From assembly GCA_900771085.1 (NCBI GenBank), contig CAAGMR010000024.1:45299-109298 (forward strand): a DNA stretch of 64,000 nt. The letters run 5' to 3'. Position 1 is the first letter of the stretch; every line of letters starts with the position of its first letter. This DNA is from Clostridia bacterium (GTDB lineage: Bacteria; Bacillota; Clostridia; Oscillospirales; Acutalibacteraceae). Below, piece by piece: positions 32,475-41,308 of the stretch. Under the pieces are notes generated by a model that worked only from the letters and a program-made list of their open reading frames with translations, had not been told where the DNA came from and made no database searches. Position numbers and translations under genes: made by a program.

Positions 32475-33482
32475 ATGGTTGTTGTACTTAAGTCAAACCC
32501 TGACGAAGAACAGCTTTCAACTCTCATATCCTGGATTGAAAGCAAGAATGTTACCGTTACAAAATTTGAGGGTTCAGAGAAAACCATTCTTGGCTTAATC
32601 GGCGATACCAGTTCCATTGATGCCGATGTCATCAAGGCGCTTAACATTGTTGAGGCAGTAAGACACATACAGGAACCATATAAGCAGGTTAACCGAAAGT
32701 TCCACCCGGAGAATACTGTTGTAAAGATAGGCAATGTTTCAATCGGAGACGGCAGTCTCTGCATCGTTGCCGGCCCAAGTGCCGTAGAAAGCGAAGAGCA
32801 GATAACAGAACTCGCACTCTCACTTAAAGCATCCGGAGCTGGTATTCTCAGAGGCGGTACATTCATGCCACGTACATCCCCTTATGCTTTCCAGGGTCTT
32901 GGTACCGAAGCAATAACCTATCTCGTCAAAGCAGGTAAAGCAGCCGGACTTCCAACAGTATCAGAAATTATGCGTATTTCGCAGCTTGACACCTTTGCTG
33001 ACATAGATGTCATTCAGGTAGGTGCAAGAAACATGCAGAACTTCGACCTTCTCAAAGAGCTGGGAAGAAGTGACAAGCCTGTTATCCTGAGCCGCGGAAT
33101 AAGCGCAAACTATAAAGAGCTTCTTATGAGTGCAGAGTATATCGTATCCCAGGGTAACTCCAATGTTATTCTTTGCGAGCGCGGTATAAGAACATTTGAA
33201 GACCACACCAGAAATACATTTGACGTGGCTTCTATTCCTGTCCTCAAAGAACTTTCTCACCTTCCTGTCCTTGCTGACCCTTGTCATGCAACAGGAAGAG
33301 CCGAACTTATAAGCCCGCTCTCAAAAGCTGCAACAGCAGCAGGTGCAGACGGATTACTCATCCAGGTTCACACCAATCCTACAGCAGCCGTAAGCGATCA
33401 GTCTCAGCAGATTACACCAATGGCATTCAAATCCGTTGCCGCTGACTGCAATCACTTGCACAGGGCTTTAAACGAAAACTAA
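32475..33482 (+). CDS. aroF: 3-deoxy-7-phosphoheptulonate synthase (DAHP synthase, type I-beta with N-terminal regulatory domain)
   Basis: First enzyme of the shikimate pathway, 335 residues. Residues 1-70 form the ferredoxin-like regulatory domain seen in the Thermotoga enzyme, which mediates tyrosine feedback. The catalytic barrel follows: CIVAGPSAVESEEQ (metal/PEP region), RGGTFMPRTSPYAFQG, and LPVLADPCHATG near the end (shown in parts). It heads a seven-gene operon. The start has GGAGG 10 bases upstream. Confidence 0.96.
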   Translation: MVVVLKSNPDEEQLSTLISWIESKNVTVTKFEGSEKTILGLIGDTSSIDADVIKALNIVEAVRHIQEPYKQVNRKFHPENTVVKIGNVSIGDGSLCIVAGPSAVESEEQITELALSLKASGAGILRGGTFMPRTSPYAFQGLGTEAITYLVKAGKAAGLPTVSEIMRISQLDTFADIDVIQVGARNMQNFDLLKELGRSDKPVILSRGISANYKELLMSAEYIVSQGNSNVILCERGIRTFEDHTRNTFDVASIPVLKELSHLPVLADPCHATGRAELISPLSKAATAAGADGLLIQVHTNPTAAVSDQSQQITPMAFKSVAADCNHLHRALNEN

Positions 33483-33497
33483 TAAAGAGGTAGTACA

Positions 33498-34352
33498 ATG
33501 AGTCAGATCAGAACAGTAGGCATTGTTGGTCTCGGCCTTATCGGCGGATCAATGGCCAAGACAATAAAAAAACGTACACTCTGCAAGATTCTTGCTTTTG
33601 ACAAGAATGTCGAAACAATGAGACTTGCAAAGGACGACGGCACAATTGACGGTGAACTCAGCAGAAAGAATCTCGCTGAATGTGACCTTGTAATGATAGC
33701 TATTTACCCCGGTGCAATCATCGAATGGGTTAAAGAACATAAAGACTACTTTGGAGAAAACACAATCCTCGTTGACCTCTGCGGTATCAAGAGAGATGTT
33801 GTAAATGCCCTTCTTCCGATCTCCAAGGAAGCAGGCTTCAAATATGTCGGCGGACACCCAATGGCAGGTAAAGAAGTTGCAGGTTTCAAAAATGCTTCAA
33901 ACTTCCTTTACAGAGATGCCTCAATGATTCTTACACCTGATGAGACAGTTGACGAAGAGACAATGTACGTTCTCAAGAGTTTCTACCTCTCCCTCGGCTT
34001 CGGCGAGATTGTTATCTCAACACCGGAGGAACACGACAGAATCATCTCATACACATCTCAGCTTGCTCATATCACCTCTTCCGCATACATCAAGTCCCCT
34101 ACATCACGTCAGAGAATGGGCTTCACTGCAGGTTCTTACAAGGATATGACCCGTGTTGCACGACTTGACCCTGATATGTGGACAGAGCTCTTCATGGACA
34201 ACCGCGAGAACCTTGAATACGAGCTCCAGGAACTTGTAGACAATCTCACAGAATACCTCGATGCTCTCAAAGAGGGCGATGCCCATCAGCTCCGCAAACT
34301 TCTTGCAGAAGGCTGCGAACTCAAGCTTACAGAGCCTATTGAAAATTGCTAA
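33498..34352 (+). CDS. tyrA: Prephenate dehydrogenase
   Basis: A 284-residue NAD(P)-dependent enzyme that turns prephenate into 4-hydroxyphenylpyruvate for tyrosine. It begins with a Rossmann GIVGLGLIGGSMA motif (8-20). HPMAGKE (near 122) supplies the active-site histidine, and SYTSQLAHIT (near 178) is family specific. No fused chorismate mutase or ACT domain, so feedback control, if any, is elsewhere. It follows aroF by 15 bases. AGAGG lies 7 bases before the ATG. Confidence 0.95.
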   Translation: MSQIRTVGIVGLGLIGGSMAKTIKKRTLCKILAFDKNVETMRLAKDDGTIDGELSRKNLAECDLVMIAIYPGAIIEWVKEHKDYFGENTILVDLCGIKRDVVNALLPISKEAGFKYVGGHPMAGKEVAGFKNASNFLYRDASMILTPDETVDEETMYVLKSFYLSLGFGEIVISTPEEHDRIISYTSQLAHITSSAYIKSPTSRQRMGFTAGSYKDMTRVARLDPDMWTELFMDNRENLEYELQELVDNLTEYLDALKEGDAHQLRKLLAEGCELKLTEPIENC

Positions 34353-34369
34353 AAGAAAGCAGATTTGTA

Positions 34370-35431
34370 ATGAACGATATTAAAGAGATTAAGATTCACG
34401 CATCCCGAGACTACACCGTATCAATTGGTCACGGTCTTCTCTCCCGCTGCGGTGAAATGATTGCAGAAATAAAGAAACCATGTTCCGTTATGGTAGTGTC
34501 TGACTCCAATGTCGCACCACTTTACCTGGACACCGTTCTTGAGTCACTTAAAGGTGCAGGTTTTACAACATACAGCTTTGTATTTGAAGCAGGTGAAGCT
34601 TCCAAGAATTTTGACACCTTTACAAGTATTCTCGAATGCATGGCTGAAAACAGACTTACCCGCACCGACCTCGCCGTAGCCCTTGGCGGCGGCGTTACCG
34701 GTGACATGACGGGCTTTGCCGCTGCGAGCTATCTCCGCGGCATTGACTATGTTCAGCTTCCTACTTCCCTTCTCGCCGCTGTTGACTCATCGGTCGGCGG
34801 CAAGACGGCAATTGACATTGCCGCAGGCAAGAACCTTGTCGGCGCTTTCAAGCAGCCGATAGCTGTAATCTGCGACACAGATGCATTTAACACCCTTTCA
34901 GACGAAGTCTTCTACGACGGATGCGCAGAAAGCATCAAGTATGGCATCCTCGGAAGCGAGCTTCTTCTTGATATTTTCAGCAGCAGAGATCCTCATGAAT
35001 TCATCGATGACATTGTTGCAGAAAGCGTAAAGATTAAAGCTTACTACGTTGAAAACGATGAATTTGAAGGCGGCATTCGCAGATACTTAAACCTCGGTCA
35101 CACTCTCGGCCATGCAATTGAACGCTGCAGTAACTTCTCCATCATGCATGGACATGCAGTTGCAGCAGGCACTGTAATGATTGCAAAAATCGGTGAAAGT
35201 CTCGGCATCACCGATCCCGGAACATCTGACGCAATAGCTGCCATAAATGAACGCAACGAACTTCCGACAGGCTGTACATTTACAGCTGAAGAACTTGCAG
35301 ACGGCGCCCTTGCGGACAAGAAGCGCCGCGGTAACACACTCGCCCTCATCATTCCTGAAAAGATGGGCAAGTGCATGACACACACAATTAACGTTGACGA
35401 TATTATCGATATCATAAACAAAGCACTCTAA
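34370..35431 (+). CDS. aroB: 3-dehydroquinate synthase
   Basis: A 353-residue NAD- and zinc-dependent cyclase, second step of the shikimate pathway. It contains ALGGGVTGDMTGFAAASYLRG (in part), VDSSVGGKTAID, KNLVGAF and the metal-binding histidines in NLGHTLGHAIE and HGHAVAAG. The ATG at 34370 is chosen; an in-frame TTG at 34346 would overlap tyrA and lacks a site, but the site before the ATG is also weak, so coupling to tyrA is likely. Confidence 0.96.
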   Translation: MNDIKEIKIHASRDYTVSIGHGLLSRCGEMIAEIKKPCSVMVVSDSNVAPLYLDTVLESLKGAGFTTYSFVFEAGEASKNFDTFTSILECMAENRLTRTDLAVALGGGVTGDMTGFAAASYLRGIDYVQLPTSLLAAVDSSVGGKTAIDIAAGKNLVGAFKQPIAVICDTDAFNTLSDEVFYDGCAESIKYGILGSELLLDIFSSRDPHEFIDDIVAESVKIKAYYVENDEFEGGIRRYLNLGHTLGHAIERCSNFSIMHGHAVAAGTVMIAKIGESLGITDPGTSDAIAAINERNELPTGCTFTAEELADGALADKKRRGNTLALIIPEKMGKCMTHTINVDDIIDIINKAL

Positions 35432-35443
35432 ACGGAGGTCACA

Positions 35444-36682
35444 ATGACGGTTAACCTTAAGCCATCTGAACTCAGAGGGACAATACCTGCCATCTGTTCA
35501 AAGTCAGACGTACACAGAATTCTTCTCTGTGCGGCACTTGCAGATGAGCCAACTGAAATAAAAATTAATAGCAAGTCCCCTCTTTCGGTTGATATTCTTG
35601 CAACTGCAGAGGTCATCAGAGAGCTGGGCGCAGATGTTGCTGTACGTGCCGGTTCATTTGTAATCACACCATCAGGAGAGACTGTCACAGAACCACATTT
35701 TGACTGCAAGGAAAGCGGATCAACCTTAAGATTCCTTCTTCCCGTTGCAGCAGCAAGAACAGTAAGACCTTCATTTGAGGGTTCCGGCAGACTTCCTGAA
35801 AGACCGATTGGCGAACTGCTTGATGCACTTAAGAGCGGCGGCATTACAGTATCTGCTCCAAAGCTACCTTTCTCTTTTGACGGCAAGTTTCATGCAGGTA
35901 CATTTACACTGCCGGGCAATGTAAGTTCACAGTATATTACCGGTCTTTTACTAGCTCTCCCTCTCCTTGACGGAGACAGCGAAATAAAACTTACAACAAA
36001 GCTTGAATCAGCCGCTTATGTCGACATAACACTTCATGCCCTGAAGAGATTTGGCATAAAGGTCGAAAAACTTGAAAACGGATACTTTGTTCCCGGCAAT
36101 CAGCAGTACACTTCTCCGGGAGTAATCGAAGCTGACGGCGACTGGTCCAACTCCGCTTTCTTCCTTGTTGCCGATGCCATCGGTGGCGGTATAGAAGTAA
36201 CAGGACTTGATAACAGTTCTCCTCAGGGAGACAAGGCAATTGTTGAAATCATTGAGCAGTATAAGGGTGAAAACGGTTCCCTTAAGGCACAGACCGTTGA
36301 CCTGAAAGAAATCCCTGATATGCTCCCGATTCTTGCAATACTTGCAGCAAATTCAATCGGACGTTCCACTTTCACAGGCGGAGAACGCTTAAGACTTAAA
36401 GAAAGTGACAGAATCATGTCTGTCCACAAAATGATAGAGTCTCTCGGAGGCAAAGCCGAAGAGACAGAAGACGGATTAATCGTTTACGGAAAAGACGAAG
36501 CGCCTCTGTGCGGAGGCACAGTTGATTCCTATAACGACCACCGAATTGTAATGGCGGCGGCCATCGGCGCCATGTACGCAGGCGGTGAAACCGTTATCAA
36601 CGATGCAAAAGCAGTCAATAAATCATATCCGTCATTCTTCGAAGATCTTAAATTACTTGGAGGTGTAGCAAATGTCATCTGA
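35444..36682 (+). CDS. aroA: 3-phosphoshikimate 1-carboxyvinyltransferase (EPSP synthase)
   Basis: A 412-residue enolpyruvyl transferase. It contains SKSDVHRILLCAALAD (normally SKS.THRAL), the ESGSTLRFLLPVAA active-site segment, SSQYITGLLLALPL, and RLKESDR near 318, as in all EPSP synthases. The GSTLRF tract reads ESGSTLRFLLPV; the glyphosate-contact region has no obvious resistance change. GGAGG is 6 bases upstream. It overlaps aroC by 11 bases. Confidence 0.96.
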   Translation: MTVNLKPSELRGTIPAICSKSDVHRILLCAALADEPTEIKINSKSPLSVDILATAEVIRELGADVAVRAGSFVITPSGETVTEPHFDCKESGSTLRFLLPVAAARTVRPSFEGSGRLPERPIGELLDALKSGGITVSAPKLPFSFDGKFHAGTFTLPGNVSSQYITGLLLALPLLDGDSEIKLTTKLESAAYVDITLHALKRFGIKVEKLENGYFVPGNQQYTSPGVIEADGDWSNSAFFLVADAIGGGIEVTGLDNSSPQGDKAIVEIIEQYKGENGSLKAQTVDLKEIPDMLPILAILAANSIGRSTFTGGERLRLKESDRIMSVHKMIESLGGKAEETEDGLIVYGKDEAPLCGGTVDSYNDHRIVMAAAIGAMYAGGETVINDAKAVNKSYPSFFEDLKLLGGVANVI

Positions 36683-37757
36683 AATCGGACGCAAACTTAA
36701 GGTTTCCGTATTTGGCCAGTCACACGGCAAAGCCATCGGCGTTAACATCGACGGTTTACCTTCCGGCGAAGCAATCGATATGGAAGAACTCCAGAAGTTC
36801 CTTGATCGCAGAAAGCCGGGACAGGGTTCTCTCACAACACCAAGAAAAGAATCTGATATCCCTGAATTTCTTTCCGGTGTGGTTGATGATAAGACCTGCG
36901 GCTTCCCTATCTGTGCCGTTATTCACAACTCAGATCAGCATTCGAGCGATTACTCCAATCTTCTCGATAATCCACGTCCTGCTCACGCAGACTACACAGC
37001 TTACCTCAAGTACGGCGAATCCCGCGACATGCGCGGAGGCGGACACTTCTCAGGCAGACTTACCGCTCCTCTCTGCATCGCTGGAGGAATTGCTCTCCAG
37101 TCACTTGAGCGCAGAGGCATCAATGTATGTGCTCACTTAAAGCAGGTTGGAAACGTAAAAGATGATTCCTTCCCTCTTTATCCGGGAAAAGACCTCATGA
37201 ATGAGGTTAAAAGCCGTAATCCGGCTGTAATTTCAAACGCTGCAGGCAGCGCAATGTCTACAGTAATTGAAGAAGCTGCAAAGGACGGCGACTCCGTAGG
37301 CGGCATCATTGAATGCGTTGTAACAGGTATCCCTGCAGGCCTCGGCTCACCTATGTTTGACAACATTGAAAGTCAGCTGGCTTCTGCCCTCTTTGGCGTA
37401 TCTGCCGTAAAGGGTGTTGAATTTGGTAACGGCTTTGAAGCTGCAACACTTAAGGGTTCCGAAAACAACGATCCTTTCATTGTAAAGGACGGAGAAGTTA
37501 AAACAGAGACCAACAACCATGGTGGCGTTCTCGGCGGTATCACAAGCGGTATGCCTCTCGTATTCCGAGTTGCAATCAAGCCGACCCCATCCATTTCAAA
37601 ACCACAGAAAACAGTTAATCTGCCAACAATGACAGAAACTGAACTCACAATAAAGGGTCGCCATGACCCATGCATTGCAGTTCGTGCAGTGCCGGTTATC
37701 GAAGCTGTTGCAGCTTTGGTTGTAACCGACCTCTTACTTTCAGAAGGAGCTTTTTAA
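36672..37757 (+). CDS. aroC: Chorismate synthase
   Basis: A 361-residue FMN-dependent lyase, last step to chorismate. Signature segments: FGQSHGKAIGVNIDGLP (14-30), the RPAHADYTAYLKYG and RDMRGGGHFSGRLTA loops, and GGITSGMPLVFRVAIKPTPSI near the C-terminal half (in part). Standard length. Its GGAGGTG ribosome binding site lies inside the aroA end, and the two overlap, so they are coupled. Confidence 0.97.
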   Translation: MSSEIGRKLKVSVFGQSHGKAIGVNIDGLPSGEAIDMEELQKFLDRRKPGQGSLTTPRKESDIPEFLSGVVDDKTCGFPICAVIHNSDQHSSDYSNLLDNPRPAHADYTAYLKYGESRDMRGGGHFSGRLTAPLCIAGGIALQSLERRGINVCAHLKQVGNVKDDSFPLYPGKDLMNEVKSRNPAVISNAAGSAMSTVIEEAAKDGDSVGGIIECVVTGIPAGLGSPMFDNIESQLASALFGVSAVKGVEFGNGFEAATLKGSENNDPFIVKDGEVKTETNNHGGVLGGITSGMPLVFRVAIKPTPSISKPQKTVNLPTMTETELTIKGRHDPCIAVRAVPVIEAVAALVVTDLLLSEGAF

Positions 37758-37760
37758 ACA

Positions 37761-38909
37761 ATGGAAAATCTTGACCTCAATGCACTTCGTAAAGAGATAG
37801 ACGTCATGAATGACGAGATGCTCGACCTCTTCCTGAAAAGAATGGAAATCTGCGGCAAAATAGCTCAGTACAAGGCTGAAAACGGACTTCCTATTCTCAA
37901 CAAGGGACGCGAACGCGAAATCCTTGCCGAGGTAACTTCAAAGTCCGGTGACATGGAGCTCTATGCTCACCGTTTCTTTGCAAATATGATGGAAATCTCC
38001 CGTGCTTATCAGGCTGAACTTACAGGCAGAAATACCGGACTTTCAAAGGCAATTGAAGAGTCCCGTCTCCCTGCCGACGCAGTATTCCCTCGTTCCGGAA
38101 CAGTTGGTATCTCAGGTGTTGAAGGAGCATACGCACAGGAAGCTGCGGACAGAATGTTCCCTCGCGGATCCCTTATGTTCTTCAAATCCTTCTCTTCAGT
38201 TTTTGAAGCTCTCAACTCAGGCCTATGCGAATACGCAGTAGTTCCAATTGAAAATTCAACCTACGGTACAGTAAAGGATGTTTACAACCTTCTTCAGGAA
38301 CACGAGGTTTATATAACCAGAACAACTCGTGTAAACATCCAGCACGAGCTTCTTGCAAAGCCGGGAACAAAGCTTTCCGATATCAAAGAGATTTATTCTC
38401 ATGAACAGGCTATCGGCCAGTGCGATAAATTCTTAAAGAGTCTTCCTGATGATGTTAATGTCATCAAGGTTCCAAACACTGCAATGGCAGCAAAGATGGT
38501 TGCAGAATCCGACAGACAGGATGTTGCAGCTATCGCAAGTCATGACGCAGGCCAGCTCTATGCTCTAAAGACAGTAAAGAGCGGCATCATGGACAGCGCA
38601 AACAACTACACCCGTTTTGCTTCAATCCGCAAGACTCCTGCTGTTTATCCGGGCGCTACAAGAATGAGTCTCATTCTTACAACCGAACATAAGCCGGGTG
38701 CACTTTACGACCTTCTTTCCGTAATCACCGCTCTCGGTATCAATATGTGTAAACTCGAGTCCGCTCCGCTTGTTGGTTCAGACTTCGAATCCGTATTCTA
38801 TATGGACCTTGAAACATCTGTCTGGGAACCGGGCGTTCTTGAGATGCTCAACTACCTTGAGCGCTCATGCGACAACTTCAAATACCTCGGTAACTATCCG
38901 GAAGCTTAA
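37761..38909 (+). CDS. pheA: Bifunctional chorismate mutase/prephenate dehydratase (P-protein)
   Basis: A 382-residue fusion enzyme for phenylalanine. Residues 1-90 are an AroQ-type chorismate mutase (LRKEIDVMNDEMLDLFLKRM...). Residues about 110-290 are prephenate dehydratase with GVEGAYAQEAA and the catalytic NYTRFASI motif near 287. Residues 300-382 form an ACT domain with LTTEHKPGALYDLL (family motif G-A-L near 313) and the ESAP region (KLESAPLVGSDFE), which binds phenylalanine for feedback. It starts 3 bases after aroC. Confidence 0.96.
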   Translation: MENLDLNALRKEIDVMNDEMLDLFLKRMEICGKIAQYKAENGLPILNKGREREILAEVTSKSGDMELYAHRFFANMMEISRAYQAELTGRNTGLSKAIEESRLPADAVFPRSGTVGISGVEGAYAQEAADRMFPRGSLMFFKSFSSVFEALNSGLCEYAVVPIENSTYGTVKDVYNLLQEHEVYITRTTRVNIQHELLAKPGTKLSDIKEIYSHEQAIGQCDKFLKSLPDDVNVIKVPNTAMAAKMVAESDRQDVAAIASHDAGQLYALKTVKSGIMDSANNYTRFASIRKTPAVYPGATRMSLILTTEHKPGALYDLLSVITALGINMCKLESAPLVGSDFESVFYMDLETSVWEPGVLEMLNYLERSCDNFKYLGNYPEA

Positions 38910-38926
38910 GCTTGGAAGGTTTTATA

Positions 38927-40198
38927 ATGAGCAATAACATTTACGGTCTTGTCGGCAAGAAGCTTGGACACAGCTATTCAAAGCTCATCCATAATATGCT
39001 CGGCAATGACTCTTATGAGCTTTATGAACTGACTCCCGAAGAGCTGGGGCCATTCTTAAAGCAGGATAATATCTGTGGTCTCAATGTGACCATTCCGTAC
39101 AAGATTGATGCCCTCGCCTCCTGCGACGTCATTTCTGAAGAAGTTGAGGCCATAGGTGCTGCCAACACACTGGTAAGACGAAATGGCAGGCTTCATGCAT
39201 TTAATACCGATATGTACGGATTCATCTACATGACAAAGTCCGCAGGAATAGATGTCAGCGGCAAAAAAGTTGCCGTTCTCGGCACAGGCGGCGCATCGCG
39301 TGCGATTGTCGCCGGCCTTAAGAACATGGGCGCCGGAGAAATCGTAATGATTTCCCGAAAGGGCCCTGTTACCTACAGTGACATCGATACATTTAAAGAT
39401 GCTCAGGTCGTTGTAAACACAACACCTGTAGGAATGTTTCCGGACAATCTCAGCACACCAACAGACCTCTCCGTATTCGAGAATCTCACAGGTGTTCTTG
39501 ATATCGTCTACAACCCTCATCTGACGGGTCTTCTCCTCAAGGCAGAATCACTCGGCATTCCATTTGCAGGCGGTCTCACAATGCTTGTAGCGCAGGCAAA
39601 GCGTGCTCATCAGCTTTTCTTCGGAGAAATAGAGACCAATGAAATCAATATGGAGTCTTTTTCATCTGACCCTGATATTGACCGCATAACCGCAAAGCTT
39701 GTAAGAGATGCGCAGAACATCGCACTTATCGGTATGCCGGGTTCAGGCAAAACCTCTATTGCAAACGCTCTGGCAAAACTTACCGGTCGGGAAGTAATTG
39801 ACCTCGATGCTGAAATCACAAAAACTGCAGGCAAGCCTATTCCTCAGATATTTGCTGATGATGGCGAAGAGGTTTTTCGTGAGATGGAAACTGCTGAAAT
39901 TGCAAAAGCAGGCGCGCTGAGCGGAAAAATTCTTTCTCTCGGTGGCGGAGCTGTAACAAAGATCAGAAACTATCCTCTTCTTCACCAGAACAGCATTATC
40001 ATTGAGATCCGTCGCGATCTTGACACCCTTGACACTGCCGGACGTCCCCTTTCCGTGGACCTCGAGGCACTGAGGAAGATGGAAGTCGTTAGACGCCCAA
40101 TGTACGATTCTTTCAGGGATTTTGAAATTATTAATGACAGTACTATTGAGGCTGCGGCACAGAAACTTGTTGATGTTTTTAACAACGTTGACATATAA
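38927..40198 (+). CDS. aroE: Shikimate dehydrogenase-shikimate kinase fusion
   Basis: A 423-residue fusion of two consecutive pathway steps. Residues 1-240 are shikimate dehydrogenase: GHSYSKLIHN, catalytic K59 in NVTIPYKID, D95 in AFNTDMYG, and the NADP loop GTGGASRA (119-126). Residues about 262-423 are shikimate kinase AroK: P-loop GMPGSGKT (269-276), DLDAEI (292-297) and GGGAV (339-343). The start at 38927 has GGAAGG 7 bases upstream. It is the last gene of the operon, so a single chain makes shikimate 3-phosphate from dehydroshikimate. Confidence 0.95.
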   Translation: MSNNIYGLVGKKLGHSYSKLIHNMLGNDSYELYELTPEELGPFLKQDNICGLNVTIPYKIDALASCDVISEEVEAIGAANTLVRRNGRLHAFNTDMYGFIYMTKSAGIDVSGKKVAVLGTGGASRAIVAGLKNMGAGEIVMISRKGPVTYSDIDTFKDAQVVVNTTPVGMFPDNLSTPTDLSVFENLTGVLDIVYNPHLTGLLLKAESLGIPFAGGLTMLVAQAKRAHQLFFGEIETNEINMESFSSDPDIDRITAKLVRDAQNIALIGMPGSGKTSIANALAKLTGREVIDLDAEITKTAGKPIPQIFADDGEEVFREMETAEIAKAGALSGKILSLGGGAVTKIRNYPLLHQNSIIIEIRRDLDTLDTAGRPLSVDLEALRKMEVVRRPMYDSFRDFEIINDSTIEAAAQKLVDVFNNVDI

Positions 40199-40256
40199 CG
40201 CCGGCGACTGTACAATTTTTGAGTCTATTTAAAACACACGAACAGGAGTTTATGTT

Positions 40257-40856
40257 ATGAATATTGTATGTCTCGATATGGAAGGCGTTCTCGTACCTGA
40301 AATGTGGGTTGCCTTTGCTGAAAAGGTTGGCCTTCCTGAGCTTAAGATTACAACCAAGGATGAGCCTGATTACGACAAGCTTATGAAGTTCCGTCTTAAT
40401 GTTCTTAGCGAAAACGGCTATGGTCTCAAGGAGATTCAGGACGTTATCAGCACAATGGAACCAATGGAAGGTGCTAAAGAGTTCCTTGACGAACTCAGAA
40501 AGCTTGCTCAGGTAGTTATCGTTTCCGATACATTTGAACAGTTCGCTGCCCCTCTCATCGCAAAGCTCAACTACCCTTCAATCTACTGCAACTCTCTCGT
40601 TGTAGAAGATGGCAAGATTGTTGATTACAAGATGCGTTGCGAAAAGTCCAAGGTTACTACAGTAACTCACCTTCAGGGTATGGGCTTTGACACAATCGCT
40701 GCAGGCGACAGCTACAACGACATCGGAATGATTCAGCTTTCAAAGGCTGGTTTCCTCTTCAAATCATCTGACAAAATCAAGGGCGAATATCCTGACATCA
40801 GGGCTATTGACGAGTATGATGAGCTCCTTGAAGCTATCAAGGCTAATCTCGACTAA
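40257..40856 (+). CDS. thrH: Bifunctional phosphoserine phosphatase/homoserine phosphotransferase (ThrH)
   Basis: A 199-residue HAD-superfamily enzyme. The opening MNIVCLDMEGVLVPEMWVAFAEK closely matches Pseudomonas ThrH, with D7 as nucleophile and E9 in place of the second aspartate, a ThrH hallmark. Later motifs are VIVSDTFEQF and AAGDSYNDIGM. ThrH moves phosphate from phosphoserine to homoserine, linking serine and threonine synthesis. GGAG is 8 bases before the ATG. It lies 58 bases after the aromatic operon and may be read from it. Confidence 0.92.
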   Translation: MNIVCLDMEGVLVPEMWVAFAEKVGLPELKITTKDEPDYDKLMKFRLNVLSENGYGLKEIQDVISTMEPMEGAKEFLDELRKLAQVVIVSDTFEQFAAPLIAKLNYPSIYCNSLVVEDGKIVDYKMRCEKSKVTTVTHLQGMGFDTIAAGDSYNDIGMIQLSKAGFLFKSSDKIKGEYPDIRAIDEYDELLEAIKANLD

Positions 40857-40901
40857 CAATATTACAAAGTTAACTGACATTGTTTATTTAACTACAATAT
40901 A

Positions 40902-40929
40902 TTGAAAACGTTTTTTCTTATGCTATTAT
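40902..40929 (+). promoter_or_regulatory. Ferredoxin promoter
   Basis: -35 TTGAAA (40902-40907), 16-base spacer, -10 TATTAT (40924-40929), 47 bases before the ferredoxin start. Confidence 0.65.
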
Positions 40930-40976
40930 TTAGTAAGGAAATTCATTTTCTAAAAAACAAACAGGAGGATTTCACT

Positions 40977-41144
40977 ATGGCTTACAAGATTACTGACGCT
41001 TGCATCGCTTGCGGTTGCTGCGCTGACGCATGTCCTGTAGACGCTATCTCAGAAGGCGATATCTATACTATCGACGCTGATGCATGTCTTGACTGCGGTT
41101 CTTGCGCTGACACATGTCCAAATGACGCTATCGTTGCTGGCTAA
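40977..41144 (+). CDS. 2[4Fe-4S] ferredoxin
   Basis: A 55-residue clostridial-type ferredoxin. Two cluster motifs, CIACGCCADACP and CLDCGSCADTCP, give eight cysteines in the CxxCxxCxxxCP pattern. It carries electrons for pyruvate:ferredoxin oxidoreductase, hydrogenase and similar enzymes. The start at 40977 has AGGAGG 8 bases upstream; the frame is open 25 codons further but that part overlaps the promoter. It is monocistronic with a strong terminator and codon use of a highly expressed gene. Confidence 0.97.
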   Translation: MAYKITDACIACGCCADACPVDAISEGDIYTIDADACLDCGSCADTCPNDAIVAG

Positions 41145-41199
41145 GTCTTAACCATTACCACTAAGACTTTCCCTCAATTAATAGCATTAATTGAACATT

Positions 41200-41234
41200 T
41201 AAAGCCACCGGTTTACCGGTGGCTTTTCTTTTTT
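41200..41234 (+). terminator. Terminator of the ferredoxin gene
   Basis: AAAGCCACCGG / CCGGTGGCTTTT with a TTTA loop and a T-rich tail. Confidence 0.92.
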
Positions 41235-41308
41235 ATAAGGACGGCAATTGCTTTTATAAATGTGTTTTATATGTTAATATCTATTGAGATATTTTAGGGA
41301 GGGATATT

